Of a stretch of DNA of 64,000 nucleotides, positions 11,910-22,814 are shown piece by piece (within the stretch, counting starts at the first letter, position 1; each line of letters begins with the position of its first letter). The DNA lies in assembly GCF_036711975.1 (NCBI RefSeq), contig NC_091966.1:7819501-7883500 (forward strand), written 5' to 3'. The translations under genes and the position numbers were made by a program. The notes under the pieces were generated by a model. That model was not told the DNA's origin and searched no databases. It saw nothing but the letters and a program-made list of their open reading frames with translations. The stretch is from Onthophagus taurus (Eukaryota > Arthropoda > Insecta > Coleoptera > Scarabaeidae).

Positions 11910-12655
11910 TTACTGAATTTCTTCAGAGGGCTCATCAGGGTCATCGCGATTTGAGTTATTTTCTAATTCAACATTTTCTGATCCTGCATTTTCATGAGGT
12001 AGTTCCTGAGATTGACTTCCGTATGTTTCGTGAAGATTATTTAATTTATTAGATAAAAGGGTGCCCTTTAACGAAGTTTTAGCTACACTGAAATACAATT
12101 CACTACATTGTTCTTCTAATCGTTCCATTGGAGCTTCTCTTCTGGCTACAAATTCTTCCGCAGCCTGTATTGGATTTTTCACCATTGTTTCAGTAGAAGT
12201 TACATTTTCAAAACGATTTTTGGTGCCTATTTCAGCTTCTTCAGGAACTTTTTCATTTAAATCTTCTTGTTTTATGTTTGTAATATCATTTTCTAGGAAT
12301 CTAGATCAACCACTTCAATATTTTTATTTTGTATTTCAATGGTAGAGCCTGAATTAAAAGAGCCAACGATTTCCTCAACTTCAGACTGAACAACGTCTAA
12401 AATAGAACATTTATTTATATTCTGATCCTCCACTTCTTTAGATTCTTCAACTTCTTCATTATTATTTTTTATTCCTTGTTCCGTTTCTTCGTTTACATCG
12501 GAATCTGGAATATCATCGTCACTAGAAGATTTTTCATCGCTATAACCACTTTCAACGCTATTATTAATGTCGTCTATTAAGTGTTGTTTTCTAGATGCAA
12601 ATTCGGTTCTTAATTGTTTCCATTGTCTTCTGTGCTAGTATTTTGTTCCCTGGCA
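11910..12655 (-). pseudogene. Partial copy of the coiled-coil gene's last exon
   Basis: This fragment matches about 23550-24305 of the complete coiled-coil gene nearly base for base, for example EEQCSELYFSVAKTSLKG and LHETYGSQSQELPHENAGS. It lacks all upstream exons and the start codon, has a frame disruption around 12290, and ends four codons earlier than the parent (EEIQ-stop instead of EETQENNSIN). It has no promoter of its own that I can see and is best read as a by-product of the segmental duplication. Confidence 0.85.
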
Positions 12656-12814
12656 ATCGGTACATAGAAGACTCTATATTGGGATTGCGTCGGCTTATAG
12701 AAGCGTATCGGTGGAAGTAATTGCGGGACTGAAACCAATTGACCTCCTGGTGGGAAAAAGGAGTACGCTTCAGGAAAGAGGCAAGAATTACAAGGAAGAT
12801 ATAACAGTTATTTA

Positions 12815-13300
12815 TATTACAACTGGGCTAGAAACATAATTATTGTACGAGTGTGGGGAATTATAATCGCACTAGTACTGTAATTGTGCTGTAGCCCACG
12901 TGTAATATACAACATTTTATTTACGACTGCTAAAAATTACTTAAAAATCAATTTCTTTAAAAAGGTCTATTTTGACATTTATAAAAATATTTTGAAATGA
13001 TTGTTGACAATTTTGAATTAATGTCAGTTTCAATAACATTCAAAATTCCGCAACCTCATCTGGAATAAGTGTTTCATTATTAGAAAAACATAACAATTAA
13101 TGTTTATAATAAATAGTATTGTTTCTCTTTAAATAGGTAGCACCTTTTCTTTGGTATTGTTGCTCGATTCAATAAATTAAGTCTGTTCTGATTGGGCTAA
13201 AAATGCGTTACGTAATGAAACCAGTACGGTAATGAACTTCATTACGTAACTTAAATCACCTCAAATGAGTGTGGTAATGATGACTTATCCAAGCAGTCAA
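12815..13300. repeat. Two-hairpin interspersed element, copy 1
   Basis: This is an inverted copy of 36040-36515. One end holds an imperfect hairpin (GGGCTAGAAACATAATTA ... TAATTGTGCTGTAGCCC). The other holds a near-perfect one (GTTACGTAATGAA ... TTCATTACGTAAC). No coding capacity was seen. It fills most of the gap between the two duplicated units. Confidence 0.75.
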
Positions 13301-13472
13301 AATAAAATAAAGATTTTTAGATACCGACTTAAAACTTCAAAACGCTTAAGATTGTGCAATAAGTTCATTAAATAAGAGCAAGTTCAATTAAATCAATCAG
13401 TCTTTTACTTTAAGTATGTACTCAGGTACTTTAAATCGAAGTAAACACATTAAAGTTAAAAAAAATCAAATA

Positions 13473-13486
13473 ACTTGGTATATAAG
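13473..13486 (+). promoter_or_regulatory. TATA box of type I defensin-like gene 2
   Basis: ACTTGGTATATAAG lies about 50 bp before the ATG at 13536, identical to that of copy 1. Confidence 0.65.
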
Positions 13487-13535
13487 CACGGATGGAAGTC
13501 GTTTTTGTTATACCAAATAGTAAACCATTAGAATC

Positions 13536-16166
13536 ATGGCAAAATTTTTACTTGCATTGTTGGTTTTGATTGTGTGTTTTGCTGCTATTTTAGCAGAATC
13601 CCTCACTATTGAGGATTCAAATAATAAGTGTAAGTTATTTTTTTTTATTTTAAGAATTTTAATTTAAGTAACTGGGCATTAAAATAGAAATGAGTCAAAA
13701 TTAGAAATATACAGAAAAAATTACTTCATAATTAATATGCTTTCTGTATAAAAGTAGTAGAAACAGAAGTGTAATTATTAAAAAATTGATATAAATTGAT
13801 TTTATACCTTTTTTTTCTGGTCAATATCTTACTTCAAGTAGTCCCAATATGGTAACCATCGCCATCACCTGAATGCGTAATCAAATACGTGGTAGATTTA
13901 GCATGATCTTCATTGCTGTAGAGAAAGTTATTTTACCAGCTCGTTCAGCCTTTCTGTTGCTACACTCGACGCAGGCATACTTAGTATCTTGACCGCTACT
14001 TTACTTAATGTCGGTCCAAAACAACTCCCATTCCACCATACAACGGGATGCAGTTTTTTCCACGGATTTTAAATCATATGGTTTTCCAAATAAGACTTTA
14101 AGTCTTAGGAAAGGGCTGTTTCAAAATGACTTTTCAACTCATAAAACCATTCAGCTACTTGGCTTAACCTTTTGGTTAAGTTTTGGTGTCATTTCTTTCG
14201 GTTTGTATTTTTTTGAAAGTAGCTAATTAAATGTGATAATTGTTAATTTTTTTGATGACAGCCTTTACATCTTCCATAAAAGTAGACATGATGCGTATGA
14301 GCAATGCATCCATAAACAGAAATATGTTTGTACTTTCCATAAAGTATATTTCTTGCTTTAACCTTCTGGCATTGTCGGTTACTATAGCAAAAAATTTTTC
14401 AATACCAACTTCTCTCAAAATTTCATCGATTTTTTTAGCAATATATTCTGCGGTATGTCGACAAATATTTATTGGCAAAGTTTTATAATACACAGAGGTT
14501 GGTGTAGGAATAATATAGTTAAGTAAAATTAAGATTCGTTAGATTCGAAGTAAGATTCGTTCCTTTGGTTGCTCCAACCATCACATTGTAAGCTAACAGC
14601 ATTTGCTTCTCGAATTTTCATTTTAATGTCTGGATCAACTTTTTCATACTCGGAGTCCAGCAATTTATTTGATAATAAATAACGTGTAGGTATTTTGATA
14701 GATGGTCTCAAATGTTTGAAAAATGATTGCCATAATCAGCAATATCAATAGGAACATAAACAGCTCCAGCTAATAGTTGATATAGCTTCTGTTGTTCAAC
14801 TTTTGATGAAACATCAATAAAACTATAGAGCTTTTAACATCATTAATTTAGCTGTAACCTCCTTTATGATTCGCTGAAGTTTGAAACTGACAAGTACAAT
14901 TTCTTATCTACAACTCAAAAAACGCGAGCTCATTGTAATCATAACCTATGACAAAATTCCGGTTACCTGATCTAGCGTCACCTAATTGTCTCACTCATTC
15001 CCTATCATTCAGTCCCTATCATTGATGAAACACCGAATTCTAATAGTCGCTACATACCTCCTATATGTTATGGTAACAGGTAAACGTATTTGAACACATT
15101 AAAGTCTGTTCTGATCGTTCCTTATCGGAATAACTAAAAATATATTCGCTTGTATCACTGAGCACTTGAATCGCGTGACTATAGAGATTGAATTATCACC
15201 TACGTATGAATATATCATTTTGCCAAGGTGGTAATCATAATTAAAGGTAGTCTGCGAGATGAATCACCGCCGTTTCTATAGGGCATATATAGCATAATAT
15301 AGGGCATATATATAGGACATGACGGCTCTTTCTGCACAGCCGGCTGTTACAGCTGCATAAATTGAAGAGACAGCAAATTTTTCCTTTTATTTGTTGAACT
15401 ATTCAGTGCCTCTCTTCACAGCCTCAAAAAGCATGATGTGACCACGACCCTGCCTACTGTCTTCGTACTAGTAGAGGTAATGATCAATTGGCCATACCTA
15501 AATGACGATTATGTCCCACTAAAATACGAAGCATACTTTCTTTATGTAAGACATCCGCTTTAAATCTCAAAATCTAGATGTGGATTCTTGATAAGGTCGC
15601 TTACCAGACTCCAGTTTTTCTTCCTTACTAACCAATTTGACATAGCGTTAGTGCTAGTTCACTCTTAAATAGAGTATTCTTTTCTTTGATCGATTCCCTA
15701 AGAGACGATTTTCTTGATATCCACCGCTTGTGTTGTAGAGTCAGCTTTGACTCTCGTCGTTGAGATTCGAGGAGGTTTTTCTTCTTCTTTTGACTAAAAT
15801 CCCATTCATTCTGCCGTTTTAGCAAGCTTGTTCATAGGACTAAGCTAAAATCAACCCTTGAAAAAATATAGGTAAACCGCCGCAGAGTTTAATCTATGAA
15901 AAATTAAATAAATCAGAAACCTCTATAATTGGCCAGATACTGTCACGCATGAAATAAAATATTTTGACTTATTTTTAATTTTATTGATAAAATATAAATT
16001 TGAAGACCTAACTAATTTTTTTATTCAAAAATTATTTTTAGCAGCATGTATATTGTGGATTTTTGGGTTACTTTTTTGCAAATTGCTATGTGGGTTGGCT
16101 GGTCTTGATGGGAATTGCAATGGCGACGGAACATGCGTCTGTGGAAAACGAATTCAAATCAAGTAA
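13536..16166 (+). CDS. Type I CSαβ defensin-like secreted peptide, copy 2
   Basis: Exons 13536-13629 and 16042-16166 join in phase 1 to encode 72 residues. Exon 1 differs from copy 1 at only a few residues. The mature region has diverged much more while keeping all six cysteines and the spacing C-x9-C-x3-C-x9-C-x5-C-x-C (SAC, CKLLC, GNC, CVC). The loop before the fourth cysteine is glycine-rich (GLAGLDGNC) instead of charged, and a GKR follows the last cysteine. Conservation of the signal peptide with fast change in the mature part is common in immune peptides and suggests selection for a different target spectrum (inference). The intron is 2.4 kb with an hAT fossil. A retrotransposon begins 107 bp after the stop. 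Confidence 0.85.
13860..15840 (-). mobile_element. hAT transposon fossil in the defensin intron, copy 2
   Basis: 14711-14529 on the minus strand contains CDGWSNQRNESY-like residues. 14493-14227 contains AEYIAKKIDEILREVGIEKF then AIVTDNARR, the DUF659-type core of hAT transposases. A shortened piece near 13925-13985 matches the C-terminal domain of the intron copy at 9030-9140. Stops and internal deletions show it is dead. A lysine- and arginine-rich frame at 15825-15628 is conserved in both introns but was not identified. Confidence 0.7.
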
Positions 16167-16272
16167 ATTTATCCCTGACAAGAAGAAGGAGTAAAAAAAG
16201 ATGTAGTGTATTATTGAAATGTTTAGTTTTTAGCATAATTACATTTTAAGTAGATATGTGTTATATACTTAT

Positions 16273-16570
16273 TGTTAACGCGCGGTAAAAAAAACCGGGT
16301 ACAAAAATTTAAATAGGTGCTGAGTGAAGTATTTAATAAAGAAAAAGAATTTATATAAATAATAATTGTAATCTAATTGACGAAAGAATGATGTATAAAA
16401 TAAATAATATAGAGCTTACGTGAAATAATTATTGTAGTGGAGGTAAGAGATGTGCTCGCAACCACCGTTCGATCGAAAGAGAGCGATAAAAATCTCTTCG
16501 CTGAGATTTATCATTACGGCGCATACAATTCGCGCAGTGACAAATATATAGTTTAAGGGTGGCGCGAACA
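16273..16570 (-). repeat. LTR (3' LTR of the BEL-Pao element)
   Basis: 298 bp, with TGTT...AACA ends. It is indistinguishable by eye from the LTR at 22458-22755. Confidence 0.95.
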
Positions 16571-16721
16571 TTCCACCCACCAACAAAAAGGTAAGTGAAC
16601 TTTTTTTACAAACATGAAATAATTAATAATTAAAAATTACATAGTTAGGCAATGCCAAAAAATAACAATGAAAATAATAAAAAAATAATAAAATAAACAA
16701 ATAAAGAAAGAATTAACAATT

Positions 16722-19700
16722 TTAAGGTTTAGGAACTTTAGTTTCGTTGGCCGGCAGTGGACAGATTTTTATGGTTGGTCTTGTGAACAGTCCGTTCTTG
16801 GTTCGAATTGTTACAACACGAATCACACCATCGTCGCCAGGATGGAGCTGTGTGATTCGCCCCATCTCCCATTTCAAAGGTGGAAGTTGTTCATTTTTTA
16901 CGATGACCAGATCACCGACAGTAGGAATTGGAGTTGGTGAGGTCCATTTGGATCTTGCTTGAAGAGTGGATAAGTACTCCATGGTCCATCTCTTCCAGAA
17001 GTCCTGGAGCATGCGTTGGAGGAGCTTCCATCGATCCAATCGATTTAGGGGAACCTTTGTGTAGTCTGGTTCTGAAATTAAACTATTTAGTGGTTCTAAA
17101 CATAAGAAATGACCTGGTGTCAGTGGCTGAAGATCGTTTGGATCACTCGATATCGGTGTGAGGGGCCTGGAGTTGAGCACGGCCTCTATTTGGGTGAGGA
17201 CGGTGTAGACCTCCTCGAACGTAAGACGTTGATCTCCAATAACTCGAAGCAAATGGGACTTTACTGATTTCACGCCTGCTTCAGCGAGACCATTAAAGTG
17301 AGGTCCACCAGGTGGATGAAAAATCCAATGGAGTCCTAGACGTGTTCCCGAAGCTTCTGCCATCTCTTTTAATTTATTGTTCGCTCCAACAAAGTTAGTC
17401 CCTTGGTCCGACAGGATTAAAGAACATCGACCTCTTCGTGCTATGAATCGACGTAATGCGGCTATGAATGCTTCAGTGGTTAAATCTGTAACTAATTCGA
17501 GGTGAATAGCCTTGGTGGACGTGCAGACAAATACGCAAAAATACGACTTAACAGACCGGGAGCCTCGAGTGCGATTCAATGTCGTGTAGATAGGGCCAGC
17601 AAAATCCACAGAGACGGTAGAGAATGCCCTCACATCAGCCACTCGACAAGAGGGAAGATCCGCCATAAATGGGGCGTAGGACCTTGGTTTACATCGGAAG
17701 CATCGTATGCATTTGGAGATGACACGTTGGATCACTTGTCGAGATGATATTATCCAAAAATGTTGTAGTACGATAGATTGTAAAGTTCTTGGTCCCGGAT
17801 GTAGGTAAGTTTGATGAATATCTTGCACAATTAGTTCACTTAAACGTGATGTTTTAGGTAATAGCACAGGGTGTTTATGATCGAACGGTAGTGTTGCGTT
17901 TTTTAATCTACCACCCACCCTGAGAAGCTTGTCTCGATCGACAAAAGGAGCCAATTGACGATATGGTTTTAACAATGGTTTATTTTCTTTGATAGCAGTG
18001 AAAAGTGTAGCAAAATGCTGATTTTGAATAAATCGAATAAGAATATGGAGTGAGTTTTGAATCTCAAAGGGAGATAAAACTAGAGAATAATATCGTTTTT
18101 GTTTTTGACAATGAAGAATAAAACGATACATGTATGCAAGGATACGTTTGATTTTGTTGATAGAAGAAAACTTATTGAGAAGAGTGGATAAAATGTGAGT
18201 TTGCACCTCAGTAGAATTAACTTGAAGAACTCTTTGTTCATTGTGTATCTCTTTTATTTCAGGATTGATGCGACGATGAGCTGGCCAATTTTTTGGAGGA
18301 CATCGGAGCCACGAGGGACCTTCCCACCAAAGTTGTAATGGGATTAAGGTTTCAGGAAAAAGACCTCTTGAACCACAATCGGCAGGGTTTTCCAATGAAG
18401 GTACGTATCTCCAAGAAGACGATGGTAAAATTTCCTGAATGTAATTGACTCGATTGGCGACAAAGATTTTCCATCGAGAGGATAATGATGCAATCCAAGC
18501 TAAGGTAACTTGTGAATCTGACCAGGCGGTAATTGAATCAAAATTAATTTGAGGCGATAAAATTTCTTTTAGATTCTCCAAGAGATTGACAAGTAAAACA
18601 GCTGCCAAAAGTTCCAATCGGGGAATGGAAGTTGATTTTAATGGAGCCACTCGTGATTTGGCGCAAAGAAAAGTTGTTGTTATTGATAAATCAGATTTTT
18701 GACAACGCAGATAAGCAACAGTACAATAACCCACTTGTGATGCGTCACAAAATAGATGGAGTTGAATTGACTGAGTTTTTAAAGGAATAGTTAAGCGAGG
18801 TAAGCGTAAGTTTGAAAGAAATTTAAGATTGTCTTTAAACTTTTGCCAATTTTGAACGATATTGTTTGGCGGTGTTTCATCCCAACCACTCTTTAATTGC
18901 CACAATTGTTGAATGAAACGTTTTGCTTTCAGAGTACAAGGAGTAAGAAATCCCAACGGATCGTAAATACGTGCAATGTCTGACAAGATAGATCTTTTCG
19001 TACAAGGAGTATTTCGACTGGTATGGGAATAGGAAAAATGATCAGTAGCAGGATCCCATTGAAGCCCGAGGACCTTGATATAGCTGATTTCATCGTAGTC
19101 CATTGAAACTGGATGTTGTAAGTCATCTTTTGATACTGATTGCAGGATATTGGAGCAGTTACTTGCCCATTTTCTGAGCTCAAATCCTCCCTTTTTTAAA
19201 AGATCTATTGATTCTTGCTGTAGTTGGCAAGCTTCTTCAATGGATGCAGCGCCAGTGACGATGTCATCAATATAGACATTGTTTTGTACAGCCTTTGAAG
19301 CCAATGGAAATTCATGCTTGTAAAGATGTGCAAGTTCAATAAGCGTTCGAAGTGCCAAAAATGGAGCAGATGAGACACCGTAAGTAACTGTGTTTAGAAC
19401 ATATTCTTTTATTGATTCATCAGGTGAAAATCGCCATAGAATTCGTTGGAAATCTCTATCTTTCGGTGAAATTAGAATTTGCCTGTACATTTGCTTTATA
19501 TCACATGTAAATGCGAATGGAAAACATCTAAATTTCAATAAAATTTTAACGATATCTTGTTGTAATTTAGGTCCAATTAAAAGAGCATCATTTAATGAGT
19601 GACCATTGGAAGTAACAGACGAGGCGTCGAAAACCACACGAAGTTTGGTGGAGGCGCTTTCTGGCCGTAGTACGCAATGGTGAGGAATATAATAAACGGA

Positions 19701-21815
19701 TTTCGAAGACACTTCAGGATTTGCGATAAGCGACATGTGCCCTGAATCCAGGTAATCTTTCATAAAATTGACATAATCGTTTTTTAGGGACAGATTTTTC
19801 AATAATCTGTTTTCTAAAGAAGTGAATCGTTTTAACGTTGATTGATAAGAACTACCCAGTATGGGTTCTTGGTTTTTGAAAGGAAGTGAAACAATAAATC
19901 TTCCAGCTTCAGTTCTTACATAATTTTGCTTAAAATGATTTTCACATTGATTCTCTTCCAAAGTTAAAGTAGAACTTCTTGGAATTGATTCAAGTTCCCA
20001 AAATCTTGGAAGGGATTCATCTAAGAAAGCGTCGGTAGTTGATAGGCATGTAGATGTTGTTGATGAAATAGAAGATTTTCCAATCAAAATCCAACCGAAA
20101 ATGGATTCTAAAGCCACAGGATCATTGGGTTTGTTTTGAATGCGTCCGCTGAGGAAAACTTGTGGAACCAATTCTGCGCCAAGTAGGAGATCCACTTCCA
20201 TGGAATTGCAATCGGGTTCAGGAGTGAAGTTTAAATGTTTAAGATGAGGATAAGCTTTAATAATGGATTGTACTGAAGGTTGATGGGAACAAATACTAGG
20301 TGTTATGAGAGCTTTGAAGTCTAAGGATGGTTCGGAATGTTGAATCGGTTGAACATGACATTGAACGGAGCCTTTGTTGCATATGGATGTCATGGAGTTG
20401 AGTCCTCTTATCTCTAAAGAAGAGTGATATGAACGAGGAAGACGTAATTTTTTTGACAATTTATCGGTGATAAAGTTGGACATACTGCCCGAATCAATTA
20501 AGGCTCGTACGAAGTGAGACTGTCCAAATCGATCTTTAATTTTCACAAATGCTAATGGTAAGATTACTCGTTGATGTTCGTTTTGATTTAACGGCTGTTT
20601 GATGTTCCACGAGGTACCCACATGAACTGAAGAAGGTTTTTTAGTATCAAAGTGAAGAGATGTATGATGATGTTGTTGACACATGCGACATCTATGGGAA
20701 GATGCACAATTTTGAGTTGTATGTTTGGAACTTAGACAGTTACGGCACAAGTTATGTTCTCTTGCTATCGATAGACGTTCAGCAGATGATTTGGCGTTGA
20801 AAGTTGCACAACGATAAATTGGATGTGATTCTTTGCATAATAAACATTTAGGAGAAATCGAATTTGTCTCAAGCTTTAGATTTGTGACTTTCTCTCTAGG
20901 ATTATTCTTTATACGATTCATGAAAGGTTTTTCGTTGGATGTTAATACAACAGAATCTAATGCTTTCGCTCTTTTTTCTAGAAAATCTATCAACTGAGGA
21001 TATGTTGGAATCTCAAAAGAAGTGTGCTCTGATTCAAAAGTGGTTTTAGTTTGCGTATCTAGTTTCAGCAAGAGCAAATTAAATAATAGAAAATCCCAAT
21101 CATCGACTGGGAAACCCAACATACGAAAACCTTCTGTATTTTCTTTAAAGGTATCTATCAACGTTCTAAAAATTTTTGAAGATTCCTCTTTAATAGGTTT
21201 TAAGTTTAAGATTTCATGGAAGTAAAGGGTGGCTAGATGCCTCTTGTTTTGGTAACGTCCCTTTAAAGCGTTGTAGGCGATTTCGTAATTGTCATTGGTG
21301 ACCGGAAAGCCTTTTAAAAGATTGAAGGCTTCTCCTTTTAAGGAAGTAAGCAGGTATTGATACTTGGCTATTGGCGATAGAGATGTGTTTTCGTGAACCA
21401 TGGTTTTGTACAAGTCGAAGAAGGTATGCCATTCTTTGTAATTACCATCAAATGTTGGAAGTTGAAGTTTGTTTAATTTAGGTGTTGCAGTTATCGGAGA
21501 AGAAATCGTGGATGTCGGTAGATCTGACAGATTATATAATAAAGCTTTGATTTGATAATATTCTGAATCCACCTTTTTACGAATAGCATCTTGGGCATCG
21601 AAGTCGACTTCTTCAACCAGGCCAATAATGGAATTGTGTGCGGCCTTAAAATCATCGTAGATTTGCGAAACATCATTGGCTCTTTCAGCAAAAATTTGAT
21701 TTTGCATAGGATCGGAAGGGTTAGTAGGTAAGGCACGTCCATATGTGAACGTTTCAGTTATTTGATTAATGAATATATTGCGTTTTAAGGTTAACTTAGC
21801 GAGTTTATCACTCAT
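16722..21815 (-). CDS. BEL-Pao Gag-Pol polyprotein
   Basis: About 1697 residues from the ATG at 21815 (MSDKLAKLTL). The frame is open farther upstream only through low-complexity sequence. Domains in order: a Gag region with the family motif LQLPTFDGNYKEWHTFF; cysteine/histidine knuckles near residues 390-450; an aspartic protease with ALIDSGSMSNFI; a reverse transcriptase with YIDDIVTG; an RNase H with FCDASQVGY; an integrase with a histidine/cysteine zinc segment, VDFAGPI and SDQGTNF; and a C-terminal chromodomain-less tail. The arrangement and the protease-RT-RNaseH-integrase order are those of the BEL-Pao superfamily. The frame looks whole. Confidence 0.95.
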   Translation of the reverse strand: MSDKLAKLTLKRNIFINQITETFTYGRALPTNPSDPMQNQIFAERANDVSQIYDDFKAAHNSIIGLVEEVDFDAQDAIRKKVDSEYYQIKALLYNLSDLPTSTISSPITATPKLNKLQLPTFDGNYKEWHTFFDLYKTMVHENTSLSPIAKYQYLLTSLKGEAFNLLKGFPVTNDNYEIAYNALKGRYQNKRHLATLYFHEILNLKPIKEESSKIFRTLIDTFKENTEGFRMLGFPVDDWDFLLFNLLLLKLDTQTKTTFESEHTSFEIPTYPQLIDFLEKRAKALDSVVLTSNEKPFMNRIKNNPREKVTNLKLETNSISPKCLLCKESHPIYRCATFNAKSSAERLSIAREHNLCRNCLSSKHTTQNCASSHRCRMCQQHHHTSLHFDTKKPSSVHVGTSWNIKQPLNQNEHQRVILPLAFVKIKDRFGQSHFVRALIDSGSMSNFITDKLSKKLRLPRSYHSSLEIRGLNSMTSICNKGSVQCHVQPIQHSEPSLDFKALITPSICSHQPSVQSIIKAYPHLKHLNFTPEPDCNSMEVDLLLGAELVPQVFLSGRIQNKPNDPVALESIFGWILIGKSSISSTTSTCLSTTDAFLDESLPRFWELESIPRSSTLTLEENQCENHFKQNYVRTEAGRFIVSLPFKNQEPILGSSYQSTLKRFTSLENRLLKNLSLKNDYVNFMKDYLDSGHMSLIANPEVSSKSVYYIPHHCVLRPESASTKLRVVFDASSVTSNGHSLNDALLIGPKLQQDIVKILLKFRCFPFAFTCDIKQMYRQILISPKDRDFQRILWRFSPDESIKEYVLNTVTYGVSSAPFLALRTLIELAHLYKHEFPLASKAVQNNVYIDDIVTGAASIEEACQLQQESIDLLKKGGFELRKWASNCSNILQSVSKDDLQHPVSMDYDEISYIKVLGLQWDPATDHFSYSHTSRNTPCTKRSILSDIARIYDPLGFLTPCTLKAKRFIQQLWQLKSGWDETPPNNIVQNWQKFKDNLKFLSNLRLPRLTIPLKTQSIQLHLFCDASQVGYCTVAYLRCQKSDLSITTTFLCAKSRVAPLKSTSIPRLELLAAVLLVNLLENLKEILSPQINFDSITAWSDSQVTLAWIASLSSRWKIFVANRVNYIQEILPSSSWRYVPSLENPADCGSRGLFPETLIPLQLWWEGPSWLRCPPKNWPAHRRINPEIKEIHNEQRVLQVNSTEVQTHILSTLLNKFSSINKIKRILAYMYRFILHCQKQKRYYSLVLSPFEIQNSLHILIRFIQNQHFATLFTAIKENKPLLKPYRQLAPFVDRDKLLRVGGRLKNATLPFDHKHPVLLPKTSRLSELIVQDIHQTYLHPGPRTLQSIVLQHFWIISSRQVIQRVISKCIRCFRCKPRSYAPFMADLPSCRVADVRAFSTVSVDFAGPIYTTLNRTRGSRSVKSYFCVFVCTSTKAIHLELVTDLTTEAFIAALRRFIARRGRCSLILSDQGTNFVGANNKLKEMAEASGTRLGLHWIFHPPGGPHFNGLAEAGVKSVKSHLLRVIGDQRLTFEEVYTVLTQIEAVLNSRPLTPISSDPNDLQPLTPGHFLCLEPLNSLISEPDYTKVPLNRLDRWKLLQRMLQDFWKRWTMEYLSTLQARSKWTSPTPIPTVGDLVIVKNEQLPPLKWEMGRITQLHPGDDGVIRVVTIRTKNGLFTRPTIKICPLPANETKVPKP

Positions 21816-22457
21816 GATTGAAACCAAAAGAAAAGTTTCAAAAAAAAAAAAAAAAAAATAATCAAAATAAAAATTAGAATGCTTCCAAAGGGAAAAGAAA
21901 TCGTCAAAAAATCGAGCAGACAAATATATGAAAAATAAAGATTCCAAAGGGAATGAAAACTTGCGTAAACAATCGCAAAAAAAAAAAAATTCTAAAGGCA
22001 AATTAATGAGTAATTAATAAATTTCCCTTTAAAGAAAAAGAAGAAAAAATAAAAATTAAATTCTTTAATAATAAAGATAGAAAAGAAAGAAAAAATAGAA
22101 ATCCTCGACAAAAAATAAATTAAGAAAAATTGTAACTTCATAAACTGATGTATAATTACGTATTCTAACAATAAGTTTAAAAATAAAATAAGTGAAGAAA
22201 ATAATTCTTGTTTGCAAATGACTAAAATAGCCGTAACCACTTTTTTCAGGTAACCAGATGTGCACCAAGTTGGTTTTGATGAATCGATAACCGTGAAAAA
22301 AAGTGGTTTTTGAAAGAACGGATGGCGACCAAATGTGAATAATGGACTCGATAACGGAAAAATTGAATGATAATTAGCGATAAGAAAGGCTAGCAATCAC
22401 CAGAAAACAATGAAAAAAATCCGAAATCGTCGTTGCCATCCGGCTCGAAGGACCAAA

Positions 22458-22755
22458 TGTTAACGCGCGGTAAAAAAAACCGGGTACAAAAATTTAAATA
22501 GGTGCTGAGTGAAGTATTTAATAAAGAAAAAGAATTTATATAAATAATAATTGTAATCTAATTGACGAAAGAATGATGTATAAAATAAATAATATAGAGC
22601 TTACGTGAAATAATTATTGTAGTGGAGGTAAGAGATGTGCTCGCAACCACCGTTCGATCGAAAGAGAGCGATAAAAATCTCTTCGCTGAGATTTATCATT
22701 ACGGCGCATACAATTCGCGCAGTGACAAATATATAGTTTAAGGGTGGCGCGAACA
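22458..22755 (-). repeat. LTR (5' LTR of the BEL-Pao element)
   Basis: 298 bp, the partner of 16273-16570. In element orientation it is followed by the primer-binding-like site. Confidence 0.95.
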
Positions 22756-22814
22756 CTTATAATGAAACAATTTATTAAATACAGAAAAGTAACTCATGAA
22801 ACTTGAAATCCATT

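Larger units (their letters stand above)
7976..12655. repeat. Segmental duplication, unit 1
   Basis: This block matches 13305-24305 once the BEL-Pao insertion (16273-22755) is discounted. Order in both: a shared AT-rich upstream segment, type I defensin-like gene, type II defensin-like gene on the other strand, and the 3' part of the coiled-coil gene. The left edge is where the copies begin to align (AAAGATTTTTA... at about 7980 and 13310). The right edge is at CCCTGGC (12655 and 24305), after which unit 1 runs into unrelated sequence. The truncated coiled-coil gene in unit 1 shows that unit 1 is the derived, partial copy at that end. Confidence 0.85.
16273..22755 (-). mobile_element. BEL-Pao LTR retrotransposon, looks whole and young
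   Basis: 6483 bp with two 298-bp LTRs that I read as identical, flanked by a 5-bp target duplication (CTTAT at 16268-16272 and 22756-22760). The element lies on the minus strand. A TGGTCCTTCGAGCCGG primer-binding-like site adjoins the LTR at 22458, and a purine-rich tract adjoins the LTR at 16570. One long Gag-Pol frame fills the interior; no envelope-like gene was seen. Identical LTRs mean a very recent insertion. It is absent from the matching spacer of unit 1, so it inserted after the segmental duplication. Confidence 0.95.

Noticed and set aside
21992-22396. 134-codon minus-strand frame next to the BEL-Pao LTR
   Set aside because: Low-complexity, phenylalanine-rich leader sequence of the retrotransposon, without any domain.
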